Notes: a model not told the origin generated them from the sequence alone. DNA of 10,764 nucleotides from an uncultured Oscillospiraceae bacterium (GCA_934515035.1 CAKSXP010000040.1:1-10764), one strand, 5' to 3'; counted from the first letter of the stretch, positions 1 to 7,376 are shown. Made by a program: numbers and translations.

Positions 1-824
1 GTCTCGCCGTTCATCTTTATACCGGGAATATAGGTTTCCGGCTCGTCATCATAGACGGACTGGACATAGTAATTGCTGATGAGATAGAGTTTTCCGTCAT
101 AAAGACGCGAGGTATTGACATATCCGTCCTGAGAAACCGTGGAGATGAGAACAGGGGAGGAAGGATCGCTTACGTCGATGAAGTCGATGCAGGATTCGTC
201 GGAGTATTCACTGTACCAGACCTCTTTGCCGGAGCACTCCAAACCATTGAAGCCGGATGAGATGACGATAACGGTGCTGCCGTATACATACATTTCGGTC
301 AGGGTCTTGTTGCTGAATTCATAATAATACTCATAGCCTTCGGCATCGTCTGTCTCTTTGCTGTGGCCGAGCGCGGTGCCTCCAAGCCGGTGTGTCCCGC
401 TTCCTGCGGCCTCATATATGACAAGACTGTCGCCGTGCAGGATATAAATATACTTGCCGTCGGTTTTGACGATGTCGCCTTCGTCAATGCCGTCTACCTG
501 CACATTGGTCCCGGAATGATCGTCGGAAGCATCGGCCTCGGGGACCGGGGCTTCCGGTTCGGCGGCCGGGGTGCTTGGCTCGGCTGCTGCGGCCTCCGCC
601 ATGTCTTCCATTGGGACATCGTTGTCGGCTTTATATCCGAAGCTCAGATGTTCGGCGACCTCCGAATAGTCCTTTGCATAGTGCGCGCCGTCTGCATCCG
701 GCCGGGAGCTTGCCGGGGCGTTGGATACGATCGGCTCCGGCGCCGCGCCGGGTCTGCCGGAGCATCCCGCGAATATGGACAGAATCAGAAGCGGTGCTAA
801 AACAAGCGGCAGTGCTTTTTTCAT
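1..824 (-). CDS. Secreted beta-propeller domain lipoprotein, C-terminus cut by window edge
   Basis: The first 274 codons are present; the gene continues past position 1. The start at 824 has an AAAGGAGG ribosome site at 833-840. Residues 1-21 form a lipoprotein signal (MKKA, a hydrophobic stretch, then lipobox FAGC with Cys21), so the mature protein should be anchored on the outer face of the membrane. Residues 22-105 are a low-complexity linker rich in Ala, Pro, Glu and Asp. At about 108-128 comes VQVDGIDEGDIVKTDGKY, which I recognise as the opening motif of the bacterial secreted beta-propeller family (Pfam Beta_propel, DUF2233-unrelated). Later strands include FIDVSDPSSPVLIS and DGKLYLISNYY, the repeating look of propeller blades. 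The biochemical role of this family is not established. It lies downstream of livF but behind a strong terminator, so it is probably transcribed separately. I saw no convincing promoter in the 60 bp before it. Family assignment is fairly sure; function is unknown. Confidence 0.8.
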   Translation of the reverse strand, partial: MKKALPLVLAPLLILSIFAGCSGRPGAAPEPIVSNAPASSRPDADGAHYAKDYSEVAEHLSFGYKADNDVPMEDMAEAAAAEPSTPAAEPEAPVPEADASDDHSGTNVQVDGIDEGDIVKTDGKYIYILHGDSLVIYEAAGSGTHRLGGTALGHSKETDDAEGYEYYYEFSNKTLTEMYVYGSTVIVISSGFNGLECSGKEVWYSEYSDESCIDFIDVSDPSSPVLISTVSQDGYVNTSRLYDGKLYLISNYYVQSVYDDEPETYIPGIKMNGE

Positions 825-880
825 TTTGCATTCCTCCTTTACATACATGTCTATATGACGAACACGGCGGGTGGAAGTTC

Positions 881-918
881 CGAACAAAAACGGCGTCCGG
901 AGGATCCGGACGCCGTTT
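881..918 (-). terminator. Rho-independent terminator of the liv operon
   Basis: Positions 888-901 and 905-918 are perfect reverse complements (14-bp stem, arm AAACGGCGTCCGGA) around a 3-nt loop. Read on the minus strand the hairpin runs straight into TTTTTGTTCG. It begins 17 nt after the livF stop. On the plus strand the hairpin is followed by GGGAGG, with no U-tract, so it acts in the liv direction only. Confidence 0.92.
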
Positions 919-935
919 GGGAGGTAAATGAGGTA

Positions 936-1634
936 TCAAGTACCCAGATATGCTTTTTTGATGTCTTCGTTTGCCAGAAGCTCCGTTCCCGAGCCGGTCA
1001 TGGTGATGCGGCCGGTCTCGAGCACGTAACCGATGTCGGCGGTTTTGAGCGCCATGTTGGCATTCTGCTCGATCAGCAGAATGGTGACGCCCTGCTTGTT
1101 GACCTGGCGTATTATGGAGAAAATATCCTGAACGACCAGAGGTGCGAGGCCCAGCGACGGCTCGTCCATCATCATGACCTTGGGGCGGCTCATGAGCGCC
1201 CGGCCGACAGCGAGCATCTGCTGTTCGCCGCCGGAGAGCGTGCCTCCGAGCTGCCAGCTGCGCTCCTGAAGTCTGGGAAACAGGGAATAGACCCACTCAA
1301 TATCCGAACTGATATCATCCTTGCGGAGATATGCGCCGATGCGCAGATTCTCAAGAACGGTCAGGTCGGGGAATATCTTGCGCCCCTCGGGAACAAGCGT
1401 TATTCCCTTTGTGACGATCGCCGTCGGGTCCTTGCCGGTTATATCCTCGCCCATAAACTCGATCTTGCCGGAGGCGGGTTTTACAAGACCGGCGATCGAG
1501 CGCAGAATGGTGGACTTTCCGGCGCCGTTTGCGCCGATAAGGGTCACGATGCTGCCTTCCGGAACCTCGAAGGACAGGCCCTTGACGGCTTCGATGCCGC
1601 CGTAATTAACTTTCAGATCTGTGATTTTAAGCAT
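936..1634 (-). CDS. livF: Branched-chain amino acid ABC transporter ATP-binding protein LivF
   Basis: This is one of the two cytoplasmic ATPases that power the LivKHMGF importer. It has 232 residues, normal for LivF. Walker A GANGAGKS is at 34-41, the signature LSGGEQQ at 133-139, Walker B VMMMDEPS at 153-160, and the motif after it reads IEQN (188-191), as is usual in LivF, where Gln replaces the His of the switch region seen in many ABC proteins. The start was set at 1634 because homology begins with MLKITDLKVNYGG. An upstream in-frame start at 1706 would add 24 residues unlike LivF, encoded wholly inside livG. The gene overlaps the end of livG by 8 nt (ATGCTTAA), which suggests translational coupling. 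It is the last gene of the operon. Substrate is inferred from family: Leu/Ile/Val are most likely, but urea or other amide-type substrates are possible for close relatives. Confidence 0.95.
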   Translation of the reverse strand: MLKITDLKVNYGGIEAVKGLSFEVPEGSIVTLIGANGAGKSTILRSIAGLVKPASGKIEFMGEDITGKDPTAIVTKGITLVPEGRKIFPDLTVLENLRIGAYLRKDDISSDIEWVYSLFPRLQERSWQLGGTLSGGEQQMLAVGRALMSRPKVMMMDEPSLGLAPLVVQDIFSIIRQVNKQGVTILLIEQNANMALKTADIGYVLETGRITMTGSGTELLANEDIKKAYLGT

Positions 1635-2469
1635 CGTCGGCCACCCCCAGATATGCGTCGATAACGCGCTGATTATTCTGGACCTCCTCCGGAGTGCCCT
1701 CGGCAATGAGCTTGCCGAAGTCGAGAACGTATATCCGCTCGGATATGCGCATGACGAGATCCATATGGTGTTCGATCATAAGTATTGTAAGGTCGTATTC
1801 TTTGCGTATCCGGCTGATGAACTCGGTAAGGTCGAGAGTTTCCTGCGGGTTCATACCTGCCGCGGGCTCGTCAAGAAGGAGCAGCCGGGGCTCTGTCGCG
1901 AGAGCTCTTGCGATCTCGAGACGGCGCTGAAGGCCGTAGGGGAGGCTGGTTGCCAGCTCGTCTCTGTAATCGATCAGGTCCTGTTCAACGAGAAGGGCTT
2001 CGGTCTCCTCGCGCATGCGCTTTTCCTCCGAGCGGCTCAAACGGAAAGTCGCGGAGAAAACGTTCTGCTTTGCGCGCATATGCTTTGCGGTAAGAACATT
2101 GTCAAAGACGGTCATGCTCGAGAACAGGCGAATGTTCTGAAAGGTCCTGGCGATGCCGAGCTCTGTTATCCTGTCCGGAGTGGGATTGAGCTTTTTGGTG
2201 TACATGCCCATATTTTCTCCGGCATAGAGCTTCTTCATCTTTCCGTGGGGATAGTTTTCCACGATAGGCGCGTCCATAAAGCTGATCCTGCCGTTTGTGG
2301 GTTCGTAAACGCCCGTTATGCAGTTGAACGCGGTCGTCTTTCCCGCGCCGTTGGGACCGATAAGAGCGACGATCTCGCCCTTGCCGACCTTCATCGAGAG
2401 GTTGTTGACGGCTACGACGCCGCCGAACTGCATGGTAACGTTTTCAATATTGAGGATGTTTTCCATCAT
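1627..2469 (-). CDS. livG: Branched-chain amino acid ABC transporter ATP-binding protein LivG
   Basis: This is the second ATPase of the importer, 280 residues. Walker A GPNGAGKT is at 38-45, the divergent signature LPYGLQR at 176-182 (the LivG form of LSGGQ), Walker B LLLLDE at 196-201, and the switch His lies in IEHH at 232-235. The C-terminal stretch with IAEGTPEEV and YLGV is typical of LivG. The start at 2469 is the first of two adjacent ATG codons. It was chosen because AAGGAGG sits 7 nt upstream. That ATG overlaps the livM stop by 4 nt (ATGA). Residues about 66-100, between the first strand pair and GIARTFQN, look longer than in E. coli LivG as I remember it (about 20 extra residues containing GKMKKLYAGENMGMY). 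I cannot align this here. The assignment as LivG instead of LivF rests on the signature and the C-terminus. Confidence 0.95.
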   Translation of the reverse strand: MMENILNIENVTMQFGGVVAVNNLSMKVGKGEIVALIGPNGAGKTTAFNCITGVYEPTNGRISFMDAPIVENYPHGKMKKLYAGENMGMYTKKLNPTPDRITELGIARTFQNIRLFSSMTVFDNVLTAKHMRAKQNVFSATFRLSRSEEKRMREETEALLVEQDLIDYRDELATSLPYGLQRRLEIARALATEPRLLLLDEPAAGMNPQETLDLTEFISRIRKEYDLTILMIEHHMDLVMRISERIYVLDFGKLIAEGTPEEVQNNQRVIDAYLGVADDA

Positions 2470-3602
2470 TTGGACACCTCCTTGCCGCCGCGGCGGAACA
2501 GACGCCTGTAAGTTCGTTTGAAGAAACCGGCTATTCGCTCGACGGAAAACTCACGGTCTCCCATGATACCCTTGCGGTAGAAAAGAACGATGACCATGAT
2601 GATGACCGAAAAGACGACCATGCGGAAACCGGGGCGGAGAAGAGGGAGCTTGAACGCGCCGATCCAGGTCTCCTGGTCGAGGAAGCGGAGCCACCATTCG
2701 CTGCACGCGACGAAGAGGAAGGAGCCGATGCAGCTGCCGGTGATCGAACCGATACCGCCGAGAACGACGATGAGAAGTATCTCATAGGTCATTGCGGATT
2801 TGAATGCATTTGCCTGGACTGTGGTCTGGTACATGGCGAGCAGTGCGCCGCCGACTCCGGCGAAGAAGGAGCTTATTATAAAGCTCATCTGCTTGTGGCG
2901 CGCAAGGTTGATGCCCATGGCCTCAGCGGCGATCTCGTCATCGCGGATGGCTTTGAAAGCCCGGCCGTAGGATGAGTTTATCAGCAATACGATCATTGCG
3001 ATGCAGACCCCGGCGACGATAAAGGGGAAGAGGACGGAGCTGAATGTCGGGAACTTGCGCAGGAGGTTGGAGCCGTTTGTGAGGGGTCCGAGGGTGTCCC
3101 ACTGAAAGATAGCGCGGATTATCTCTGCAAAGCCAAGCGTTGCGATGGCGAGATAGTCGCTTTTAAGGCGCAGCACGGGCAGGCCGATAAGGAACGCGAA
3201 CAGCGCGGCGAAAAGTCCGGCGATTATCAGCACTATGATAACGCCGACCATGTTTCCGACGACCGGGCCGAGAAAGCTGTTCGAAAGGAGCTCGGGGATC
3301 GAAAACTTGACGATGCCGCCGTCAAAGTACTGGTATACGGAGGCTCTTGCTCCGGCGGGGATGGAGAGTATGCCGAAGGCATATGCGCCGATGAGCATAA
3401 ATCCGGCCTGACCGAGAGAAAACAGACCCGTAAAGCCGTTGAGCAGGTTCATCGAGACCGCGACGAGCGCGTAAATAACACCCTTTTTCAGCACGGTAAA
3501 GAGCATCGAGGAGGCGGGTACCGTCGCCTCAAGCACGATCAGCAGCGCAAACAGGGCCGCGATGAGAGATGCATTGATAATTGTCTTTTTCTTTTTACTC
3601 AT
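2466..3602 (-). CDS. livM: Branched-chain amino acid ABC transporter permease LivM
   Basis: This is a membrane subunit of the importer, 378 residues from ATG 3602. A short Lys-rich N-terminus (MSKKKK) is followed by a first helix at about 8-28 and then multiple hydrophobic segments. Family hallmarks are NGFTGLFSLGQAGFM at 55-69, LRLKSDYLAIATLGFAEIIR at 144-163, and the cytoplasmic coupling loop GRAFKAIRDDEIAAEAMGIN at 213-232 that docks on the ATPases. The basic tail (FFKRTYRRLFRRGGKE) should be cytoplasmic. A GTG at 3611 could start a protein three residues longer. I prefer ATG 3602, which has GAGG 8 nt upstream. The gene follows livH after about 10 nt and overlaps livG by 4 nt, so it is in the middle of one transcription unit. 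Confidence 0.94.
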   Translation of the reverse strand: MSKKKKTIINASLIAALFALLIVLEATVPASSMLFTVLKKGVIYALVAVSMNLLNGFTGLFSLGQAGFMLIGAYAFGILSIPAGARASVYQYFDGGIVKFSIPELLSNSFLGPVVGNMVGVIIVLIIAGLFAALFAFLIGLPVLRLKSDYLAIATLGFAEIIRAIFQWDTLGPLTNGSNLLRKFPTFSSVLFPFIVAGVCIAMIVLLINSSYGRAFKAIRDDEIAAEAMGINLARHKQMSFIISSFFAGVGGALLAMYQTTVQANAFKSAMTYEILLIVVLGGIGSITGSCIGSFLFVACSEWWLRFLDQETWIGAFKLPLLRPGFRMVVFSVIIMVIVLFYRKGIMGDREFSVERIAGFFKRTYRRLFRRGGKEVSK

Positions 3603-3612
3603 GGCAAACACC

Positions 3613-4497
3613 TCAAACCTTGTCCGTCTGCTTTTCGCCGAAGAGTCCGGTGGGCTTTGCGACGAGGATGATTATCAGCAGGGCGAAGGTAAATGCGTCC
3701 GAAAAGGTGGAATAGCCCGCGCCCTTGATAAGGTTTTCGCAGATACCTATTATAAATGCTCCGATGACGGCGCCGGGGATAGAGCCTATGCCGCCGAAGA
3801 CAGCAGCAACAAAGGCCTTCAGGCCGGGCATGGCGCCGATGGTCGGCGTGACGGTGGTGTAGCTTGTAAAGTAGAGAAGCGAGCCGATCGCGGCGAGGAA
3901 GGAACCGATGATAAAGGTGACGCTGATGACGGAATTGATCTTGATGCCCATGAGCTGGCTCGTCTCGAAATCCTTGGAAACGGCGCGCATGGCCATGCCT
4001 ATCTTTGTGTGCTTTATGAGAAGGACAAGCGCAATAACCAGAATGATCGTGAGGATCGGGGTTATGATCGTTACCAGCTTGGTCGTTGCAGAGCCTATGG
4101 TTATCGTGCTGCTGATCCACGGGATGGTGGGATACTGCTTGGCAAGACCGCCGGTTATGTACCATGCACAGTTTTGCAGAAGGTAGGAAACGCCGATCGC
4201 GGAGATCATGATCGACATTCTCGGCGCTGTGCGCAGCGGCTTATATGCCACGCGCTCCACCGTGAAGCCGAGCAGCACCGTCAGGATGATGACCAGAGGA
4301 ATGGAGATATAGAGCGGCAAGCTGGCGGAAGCGTAAACCATGATAAAGCCCGCAACCATGAAAATATCGCCGTGGGCAAAGTTTATCAGACGCAGTATGC
4401 CGTAGACCATCGTATATCCGATGGCGATAAGCGCATATTGTCCGCCGACGGAAATTCCGGCGAGGATATGCGGCAGGTTGTGATTGATGAAATCCAT
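3613..4497 (-). CDS. livH: Branched-chain amino acid ABC transporter permease LivH
   Basis: This is the partner membrane subunit, 294 residues, the usual LivH length. The N-terminus holds the LivH hallmarks GGQYALIAIGYTMVYGILRLINFAHGD (about 18-43). The coupling loop that contacts LivG/LivF is GMAMRAVSKDFETSQLMGI, and the last part has GLKAFVAAVFGGIGSIPGAVIG, also highly typical. The start at 4497 has GGAGG 9 nt upstream (TTAATTT spacing region). It lies 140 bp after livK, a gap holding two hairpins, whereas the other liv genes are almost fused. That spacing suggests that livH and the genes below it are expressed at a lower level than livK. Confidence 0.95.
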   Translation of the reverse strand: MDFINHNLPHILAGISVGGQYALIAIGYTMVYGILRLINFAHGDIFMVAGFIMVYASASLPLYISIPLVIILTVLLGFTVERVAYKPLRTAPRMSIMISAIGVSYLLQNCAWYITGGLAKQYPTIPWISSTITIGSATTKLVTIITPILTIILVIALVLLIKHTKIGMAMRAVSKDFETSQLMGIKINSVISVTFIIGSFLAAIGSLLYFTSYTTVTPTIGAMPGLKAFVAAVFGGIGSIPGAVIGAFIIGICENLIKGAGYSTFSDAFTFALLIIILVAKPTGLFGEKQTDKV

Positions 4498-4517
4498 AAA
4501 TTAACCTCCGATTGGTG

Positions 4518-4560
4518 CCGTCTCGAAAGGAGAAATCCGTTTTTTCTCCTTTCGAGGCGG
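4518..4560 (-). promoter_or_regulatory. Long stem-loop in the livK-livH spacer, just before livH
   Basis: Positions 4522-4535 (CTCGAAAGGAGAAA) and 4543-4556 are perfect reverse complements with a 7-nt loop, and three more pairs (4518-4520 with 4558-4560) extend the stem beyond a single mismatch. On the minus strand no U-run follows, so it is not a standard terminator. It ends about 20 nt before the start codon of livH, with the livH ribosome site left outside. Likely roles are blocking 3' exonuclease on a processed livK transcript or tuning livH expression. This is inference. Confidence 0.7.
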
Positions 4561-4575
4561 TCCAGAAAGCGATTG

Positions 4576-4612
4576 AAAAACGGGGCGCGGCGGGGGCGTC
4601 AGGCCCCCGCCG
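4576..4612 (-). terminator. GC-rich hairpin after livK, probably a leaky terminator
   Basis: Positions 4588-4597 and 4603-4612 form a 10-bp stem with the arm CGGCGGGGGC and a 5-nt loop. On the minus strand it is followed by 7 nt (CGCCCCG) and then five T residues. The gap between stem and T-run argues for partial instead of full termination, which would fit an operon needing more binding protein than permease. It starts 25 nt after the livK stop. Confidence 0.55.
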
Positions 4613-4637
4613 GTCGTAGCTTTGTTGCGTGTGATTA

Positions 4638-5828
4638 TCAGCCGAGGTCAGCAACGCTCTGCGTCTTGACGAAATCGAATGCGCCGGTCTCGGTGTTGGC
4701 GGTCTTGATGTAAGCCATATCCTTGTTGGCATCGCCGGTCTCGTTGAAGGAGATGGAGCCGGTAACGCCGGTGTAGGTGACGCCGGCGAGAGCGGCGGCG
4801 ACCTTTTCGCCGTCGGCGGAGCCTGCGGCCTTGATGGCCTCAACAGCGACGTTATAGGCGTCGAAGCCGAGAGCGGAGACAGCGGCGACGATGTCGTTTC
4901 CGCCGTTGTTGGTCAGACGCTGGGAATCCTCGTTCATCCAGGCCTTGAAGCCGCTGACAAATTCCGCGGCAGCGGTGCTGGAGCTGTCGTTCTCATCGAA
5001 GAAGGTGGACATATAGACCTCAAGGTTCGAACCCTTTGCAGCATCGAGAATAACGGAGCTTTCCCAGGTGTCGCCCGCCATGATGGGGAAGGGAACGTTC
5101 TGAGCGGCGGCCTGTGTGAGAATGAGGGATGCGGCGGTGGTGGATGTGGGGGAGAAGAAAACATCGGCGCCTGCGTTGACTGCGTTGGTCAGGAACGCGG
5201 AGTAGTCGTTGTTGCCTTCCTGGAAGCTTTCTTCAATAACGGTGCCGCCCATTTCCTCGAACGCGAGCTTGAAGTAATTGCCGAGGCCGACGGAGTAGTC
5301 ATCGCCGAGCTGAGTCAGGACATAAGCGGTCTTGGCGCCCTTGCTCATGGCGAAGTTCGCCATAACGGTACCCTGGAACGGGTCGAGGAAGCAGACGCGG
5401 TAGTAATAATCATTGCCCTCGGTGACCTGCGGGTTGGTGCAGGAGCAGCCGATAGCGGGGATCTTGGCCTGCTTGAAGATATCGCCGGCAGCGATGGAAA
5501 CGCCGGAGCCGTAAGAACCGAGAACGACGGAAACGCCGGCGGAAACGAGATTCTGTGCGGCGGAGGGCGCCTTGTCGGTGGAGGACTGGTTATCGACTAT
5601 CTCAAGCTCGATGGTGTATTCCTTGCCGTCGATCGTAACCTTGTTGTTGAGGCTGTTGGCATACTGGATACCAAGGACCTCCTGTTTGCCTCCGGCTCCG
5701 TTTTCGCCGGAAGAGGGCTCAAAAACGCCTATCTTGATAACGCTGGAATCGGCCTTTTCTCCGCCGCAGCCGGCGCAGACTGCGAGCAGCATGACCAGTG
5801 CTAGGAGCATAGCAAATGTTCTTTTCAT
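4638..5828 (-). CDS. livK: Branched-chain amino acid-binding lipoprotein LivK/LivJ-like
   Basis: This is the extracellular solute receptor of the importer (Peripla_BP_6 type I fold), 396 residues. Residues 1-21 are a lipoprotein signal: MKRTF, a hydrophobic core, then CAGC with Cys21 as the lipid-bearing residue, followed by GGEKADSS. The mature part opens with the family-typical IKIGVFEPSSGENGAGGKQ and shows the LivJ-like segments LVSAGVSVVLGSYGSGVS (about 95-111) and AFLTNAVNAGADVFFSP. The start was set at 5828 because the signal peptide begins there and AGGAG lies 8 nt upstream. An in-frame start at 5894 would add 22 polar residues before the signal and is unlikely. It is the first gene of the liv operon, with its own promoter. 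Substrate is not provable from sequence; the surrounding livHMGF set makes Leu/Ile/Val the best guess. Confidence 0.93.
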   Translation of the reverse strand: MKRTFAMLLALVMLLAVCAGCGGEKADSSVIKIGVFEPSSGENGAGGKQEVLGIQYANSLNNKVTIDGKEYTIELEIVDNQSSTDKAPSAAQNLVSAGVSVVLGSYGSGVSIAAGDIFKQAKIPAIGCSCTNPQVTEGNDYYYRVCFLDPFQGTVMANFAMSKGAKTAYVLTQLGDDYSVGLGNYFKLAFEEMGGTVIEESFQEGNNDYSAFLTNAVNAGADVFFSPTSTTAASLILTQAAAQNVPFPIMAGDTWESSVILDAAKGSNLEVYMSTFFDENDSSSTAAAEFVSGFKAWMNEDSQRLTNNGGNDIVAAVSALGFDAYNVAVEAIKAAGSADGEKVAAALAGVTYTGVTGSISFNETGDANKDMAYIKTANTETGAFDFVKTQSVADLG

Positions 5829-5917
5829 TATTTGATCTCCTTTCGATCTCTTCAATTTGTCTTGTCCCAAGTTGTGTACGCGGTGCGCGGACAAATGTTC
5901 TTGTAGATTACTTTGGG

Positions 5918-5946
5918 ATTATAACGCATATTTCTATTTTATGCAA
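5918..5946 (-). promoter_or_regulatory. Candidate sigma-A promoter of the liv operon
   Basis: On the minus strand a perfect -10 TATAAT (5918-5923) is preceded after exactly 17 nt by TTGCAT (5941-5946), a weak -35 that keeps the TTG. Transcription would start near 5911 and leave a leader of about 80 nt before livK. I looked for a CodY box and a T-box leader and saw neither. Confidence 0.65.
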
Positions 5947-6046
5947 TAAGTATTTTGACCATTTTTGGAGGCACGAATGCGGCTGCTGTCGTCATTATTG
6001 TGAATAAGCCGGGATAAGCAGTCAATTGTGACGAAACCCGGAGCAT

Positions 6047-6083
6047 AAAAGAGGCCATGCAGAGCATGTCGCTCTGCATAGCC
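6047..6083 (-). terminator. Probable terminator of tmcAL
   Basis: Positions 6053-6065 and 6071-6083 form a 13-bp stem around ATGTC. Nine pairs (ATGCAGAGC) are perfect, and the one odd position becomes a U-G pair when read as minus-strand RNA. It is followed on that strand by TCTTTTATG. It begins about 28 nt after the tmcAL stop. The rest of the 282-bp gap between tmcAL and livK holds the liv promoter and leader, and nothing else that I recognise. Confidence 0.65.
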
Positions 6084-6110
6084 CAATGAATAATTATTAA
6101 TTGTTTTGCT

Positions 6111-7316
6111 TCATTTGAATATAAAAGGGCTGGTGCGCCAGGTTGCACCGCCGCCGCGCTCGGCTCTGGCGGGATAGCCGAGAACATAAAGGTCGTCCGC
6201 CGAGCACTCGAGAGAAAACAGAGCGCGGTCGCCGGCGGAAAGTGTTTTTACGGCGGCGGGTTTGGTTATGATGGGAATATGCGAGTTTGTCCCGGCGGCG
6301 CGCAGTATATCACAGCCTTTTGATGTCGCCGCCAGCACGCGCGCGTATGGCGGCGTTCCGGCTGACATGCCGCGCCTGACGCCGAGCGCGGCACACATGG
6401 ACAGACGGCGTATGCGGGACATGGCAAAGCGCTTTGTCTTTGCCGCGGCGTATGTGGAGTCGAGAGAGCTTTCATCGCACGCCGCGCGCATCAGACGCCG
6501 GCCAAGGCCGTCTCCCTCGTCCGGCAGATCGTCATAGACGGAACTGCTCAGCATGCGCAGACGTGATATTATTGCGGTCTCCAGAGAGTCGGTAAAAACG
6601 GGGCCTCTGCCGTTGTGCGCCTCCCGCATGAACACCGCCGCGGCTTCGCGGGGCATAAGGGAATATGCGTCGGTGCCGAGACGGAGCATACCGCGCAGCT
6701 CGGAAGCGGAGCGGAACTCGTCGTGGGAGGCTTTGCGGTCGTGGCCCGCGCCGCTGCGTTTTATCGTAACGGGGGTCATGTTCAGCCGCTGCTCCAGTAT
6801 CGCCTTGAGGTATTCAACGGCGAGAATGTTGTTCGGCGTTTCGAGAAGCTTTGCGCTGTCGCCCAGCTCCTGCTGGATAACGCTCTGACGCACGGCGGCA
6901 TAGGGACGCTCTCCGGAAGAGGCCGCTTCCTTTATCCGCTTGTCCAGCGCCGGATCGACGAGCGCCGCGGCCAGCTGCTCCAGGGGCTCGATATCGCCGG
7001 TCTCGCTGCCGAAGCTGAGATGGGTCACGACGCCCACAGCGCCGAGAAGACCGACTGCGCCGCGTGCGAATCCCTCGGCAGAGGCGAGAGACCAGGGCAG
7101 CGGCAGTTCAAAAACAAGGTCGGCGCCGCAGCGGACAGCGGCTTCCGCGCGTGCAAATTTGCTGAAAACGGCGGGTTCGCCGCGCTGAACAAAGTTTCCG
7201 CTCATAACGCAGACGACGGCAGTATCCCCGCCGGCTATTCTGCGGCTTTCGGCGATATGATGCATATGGCCCATGTGAAAAGGGTTATATTCTCCTATGA
7301 TACCGATAACGTTCAT
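6111..7316 (-). CDS. tmcAL: tRNA(Met) cytidine acetate ligase TmcAL (YlbM family)
   Basis: Enzymes of this family activate acetate with ATP to acetyl-AMP and transfer the acetyl group to the wobble cytidine (C34) of elongator tRNA(Met), giving N4-acetylcytidine. It has 401 residues, close to the roughly 400-415 of the family. The N-terminus GIIGEYNPFHMGH holds the nucleotidyl-transferase HxGH motif (His14, His17). SGNFVQRGEPA is at 39-49, SFGSETGDI at 101-109, PNNILAVEYLKA at 161-172, TIKRSGAGHD at 184-193, and a basic stretch TKRFAMSRIRRL at 294-305 that may contact tRNA. The start at 7316 has AAGGAGG 8 nt upstream. It is divergent from ackA, another acetate- and ATP-using enzyme. The extreme C-terminus (residues about 381-401) is Gly/Arg-rich and not one I can place. 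The assignment rests on strong N-terminal motifs. Confidence 0.93.
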   Translation of the reverse strand: MNVIGIIGEYNPFHMGHMHHIAESRRIAGGDTAVVCVMSGNFVQRGEPAVFSKFARAEAAVRCGADLVFELPLPWSLASAEGFARGAVGLLGAVGVVTHLSFGSETGDIEPLEQLAAALVDPALDKRIKEAASSGERPYAAVRQSVIQQELGDSAKLLETPNNILAVEYLKAILEQRLNMTPVTIKRSGAGHDRKASHDEFRSASELRGMLRLGTDAYSLMPREAAAVFMREAHNGRGPVFTDSLETAIISRLRMLSSSVYDDLPDEGDGLGRRLMRAACDESSLDSTYAAAKTKRFAMSRIRRLSMCAALGVRRGMSAGTPPYARVLAATSKGCDILRAAGTNSHIPIITKPAAVKTLSAGDRALFSLECSADDLYVLGYPARAERGGGATWRTSPFIFK

Positions 7317-7342
7317 AATTTGCGCCTCCTTGTAAAAAACTC

Positions 7343-7370
7343 TTGCGTTTTGCGCAAAAAGTATTAAAAT
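7343..7370 (+). promoter_or_regulatory. Candidate promoter of ackA
   Basis: TTGCGT (7343-7348), a 16-nt spacer and TAAAAT (7365-7370) could drive ackA, giving a leader of about 60 nt. An alternative, TTTACT (7393-7398) with TACAAT (7415-7420), is better matched but would start transcription inside the ribosome site. The choice is uncertain. Confidence 0.4.
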
Positions 7371-7376
7371 ACTTTT
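7348..7376. repeat. Two adjacent palindromes between tmcAL and ackA
   Basis: TTTTGCGCAAAA at 7348-7359 is a perfect 12-bp palindrome. It overlaps a second inverted repeat with 9-bp arms, AAAAGTATT at 7357-7365 and AATACTTTT at 7368-7376, separated by AA. They lie over the candidate ackA promoter and just downstream of the candidate tmcAL promoter. They could be operator sites. I do not recognise the regulator, and the AT-rich second repeat could be chance. Confidence 0.5.

Noticed and set aside
631..1296. 221-codon minus-strand open frame spanning the end of livF, the terminator and the start of the lipoprotein gene
   Set aside because: It crosses a perfect terminator and two genes with clear motifs in other frames.
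1635..1706. N-terminal extension of LivF by 24 residues
   Set aside because: It lies wholly within livG, is Arg-rich and unlike LivF; the conserved start is MLKITDLKV at 1634.
1621..2511. 296-codon plus-strand open frame across livG
   Set aside because: Opposite a LivG gene with all ABC motifs; no ribosome site and no motif of its own.
3562..4713. 383-codon plus-strand open frame across livH
   Set aside because: Its product is a low-hydrophobicity, His/Asp/Arg-rich string resembling no family, opposite a clear LivH; it is a shadow frame.
5829..5894. N-terminal extension of LivK by 22 residues
   Set aside because: The extension is polar and would bury the lipoprotein signal; the ATG at 5828 has a well-placed ribosome site.
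6009..6041. CCGGG and CCCGG pair downstream of tmcAL as a second terminator
   Set aside because: Only five pairs around a 23-nt loop with no T-run; the stronger hairpin at 6053-6083 explains termination better.
5829..6110. CodY box or T-box control of the liv operon
   Set aside because: No convincing AATTTTCWGAAAATT-like site and no T-box core or specifier layout could be seen in the upstream region.
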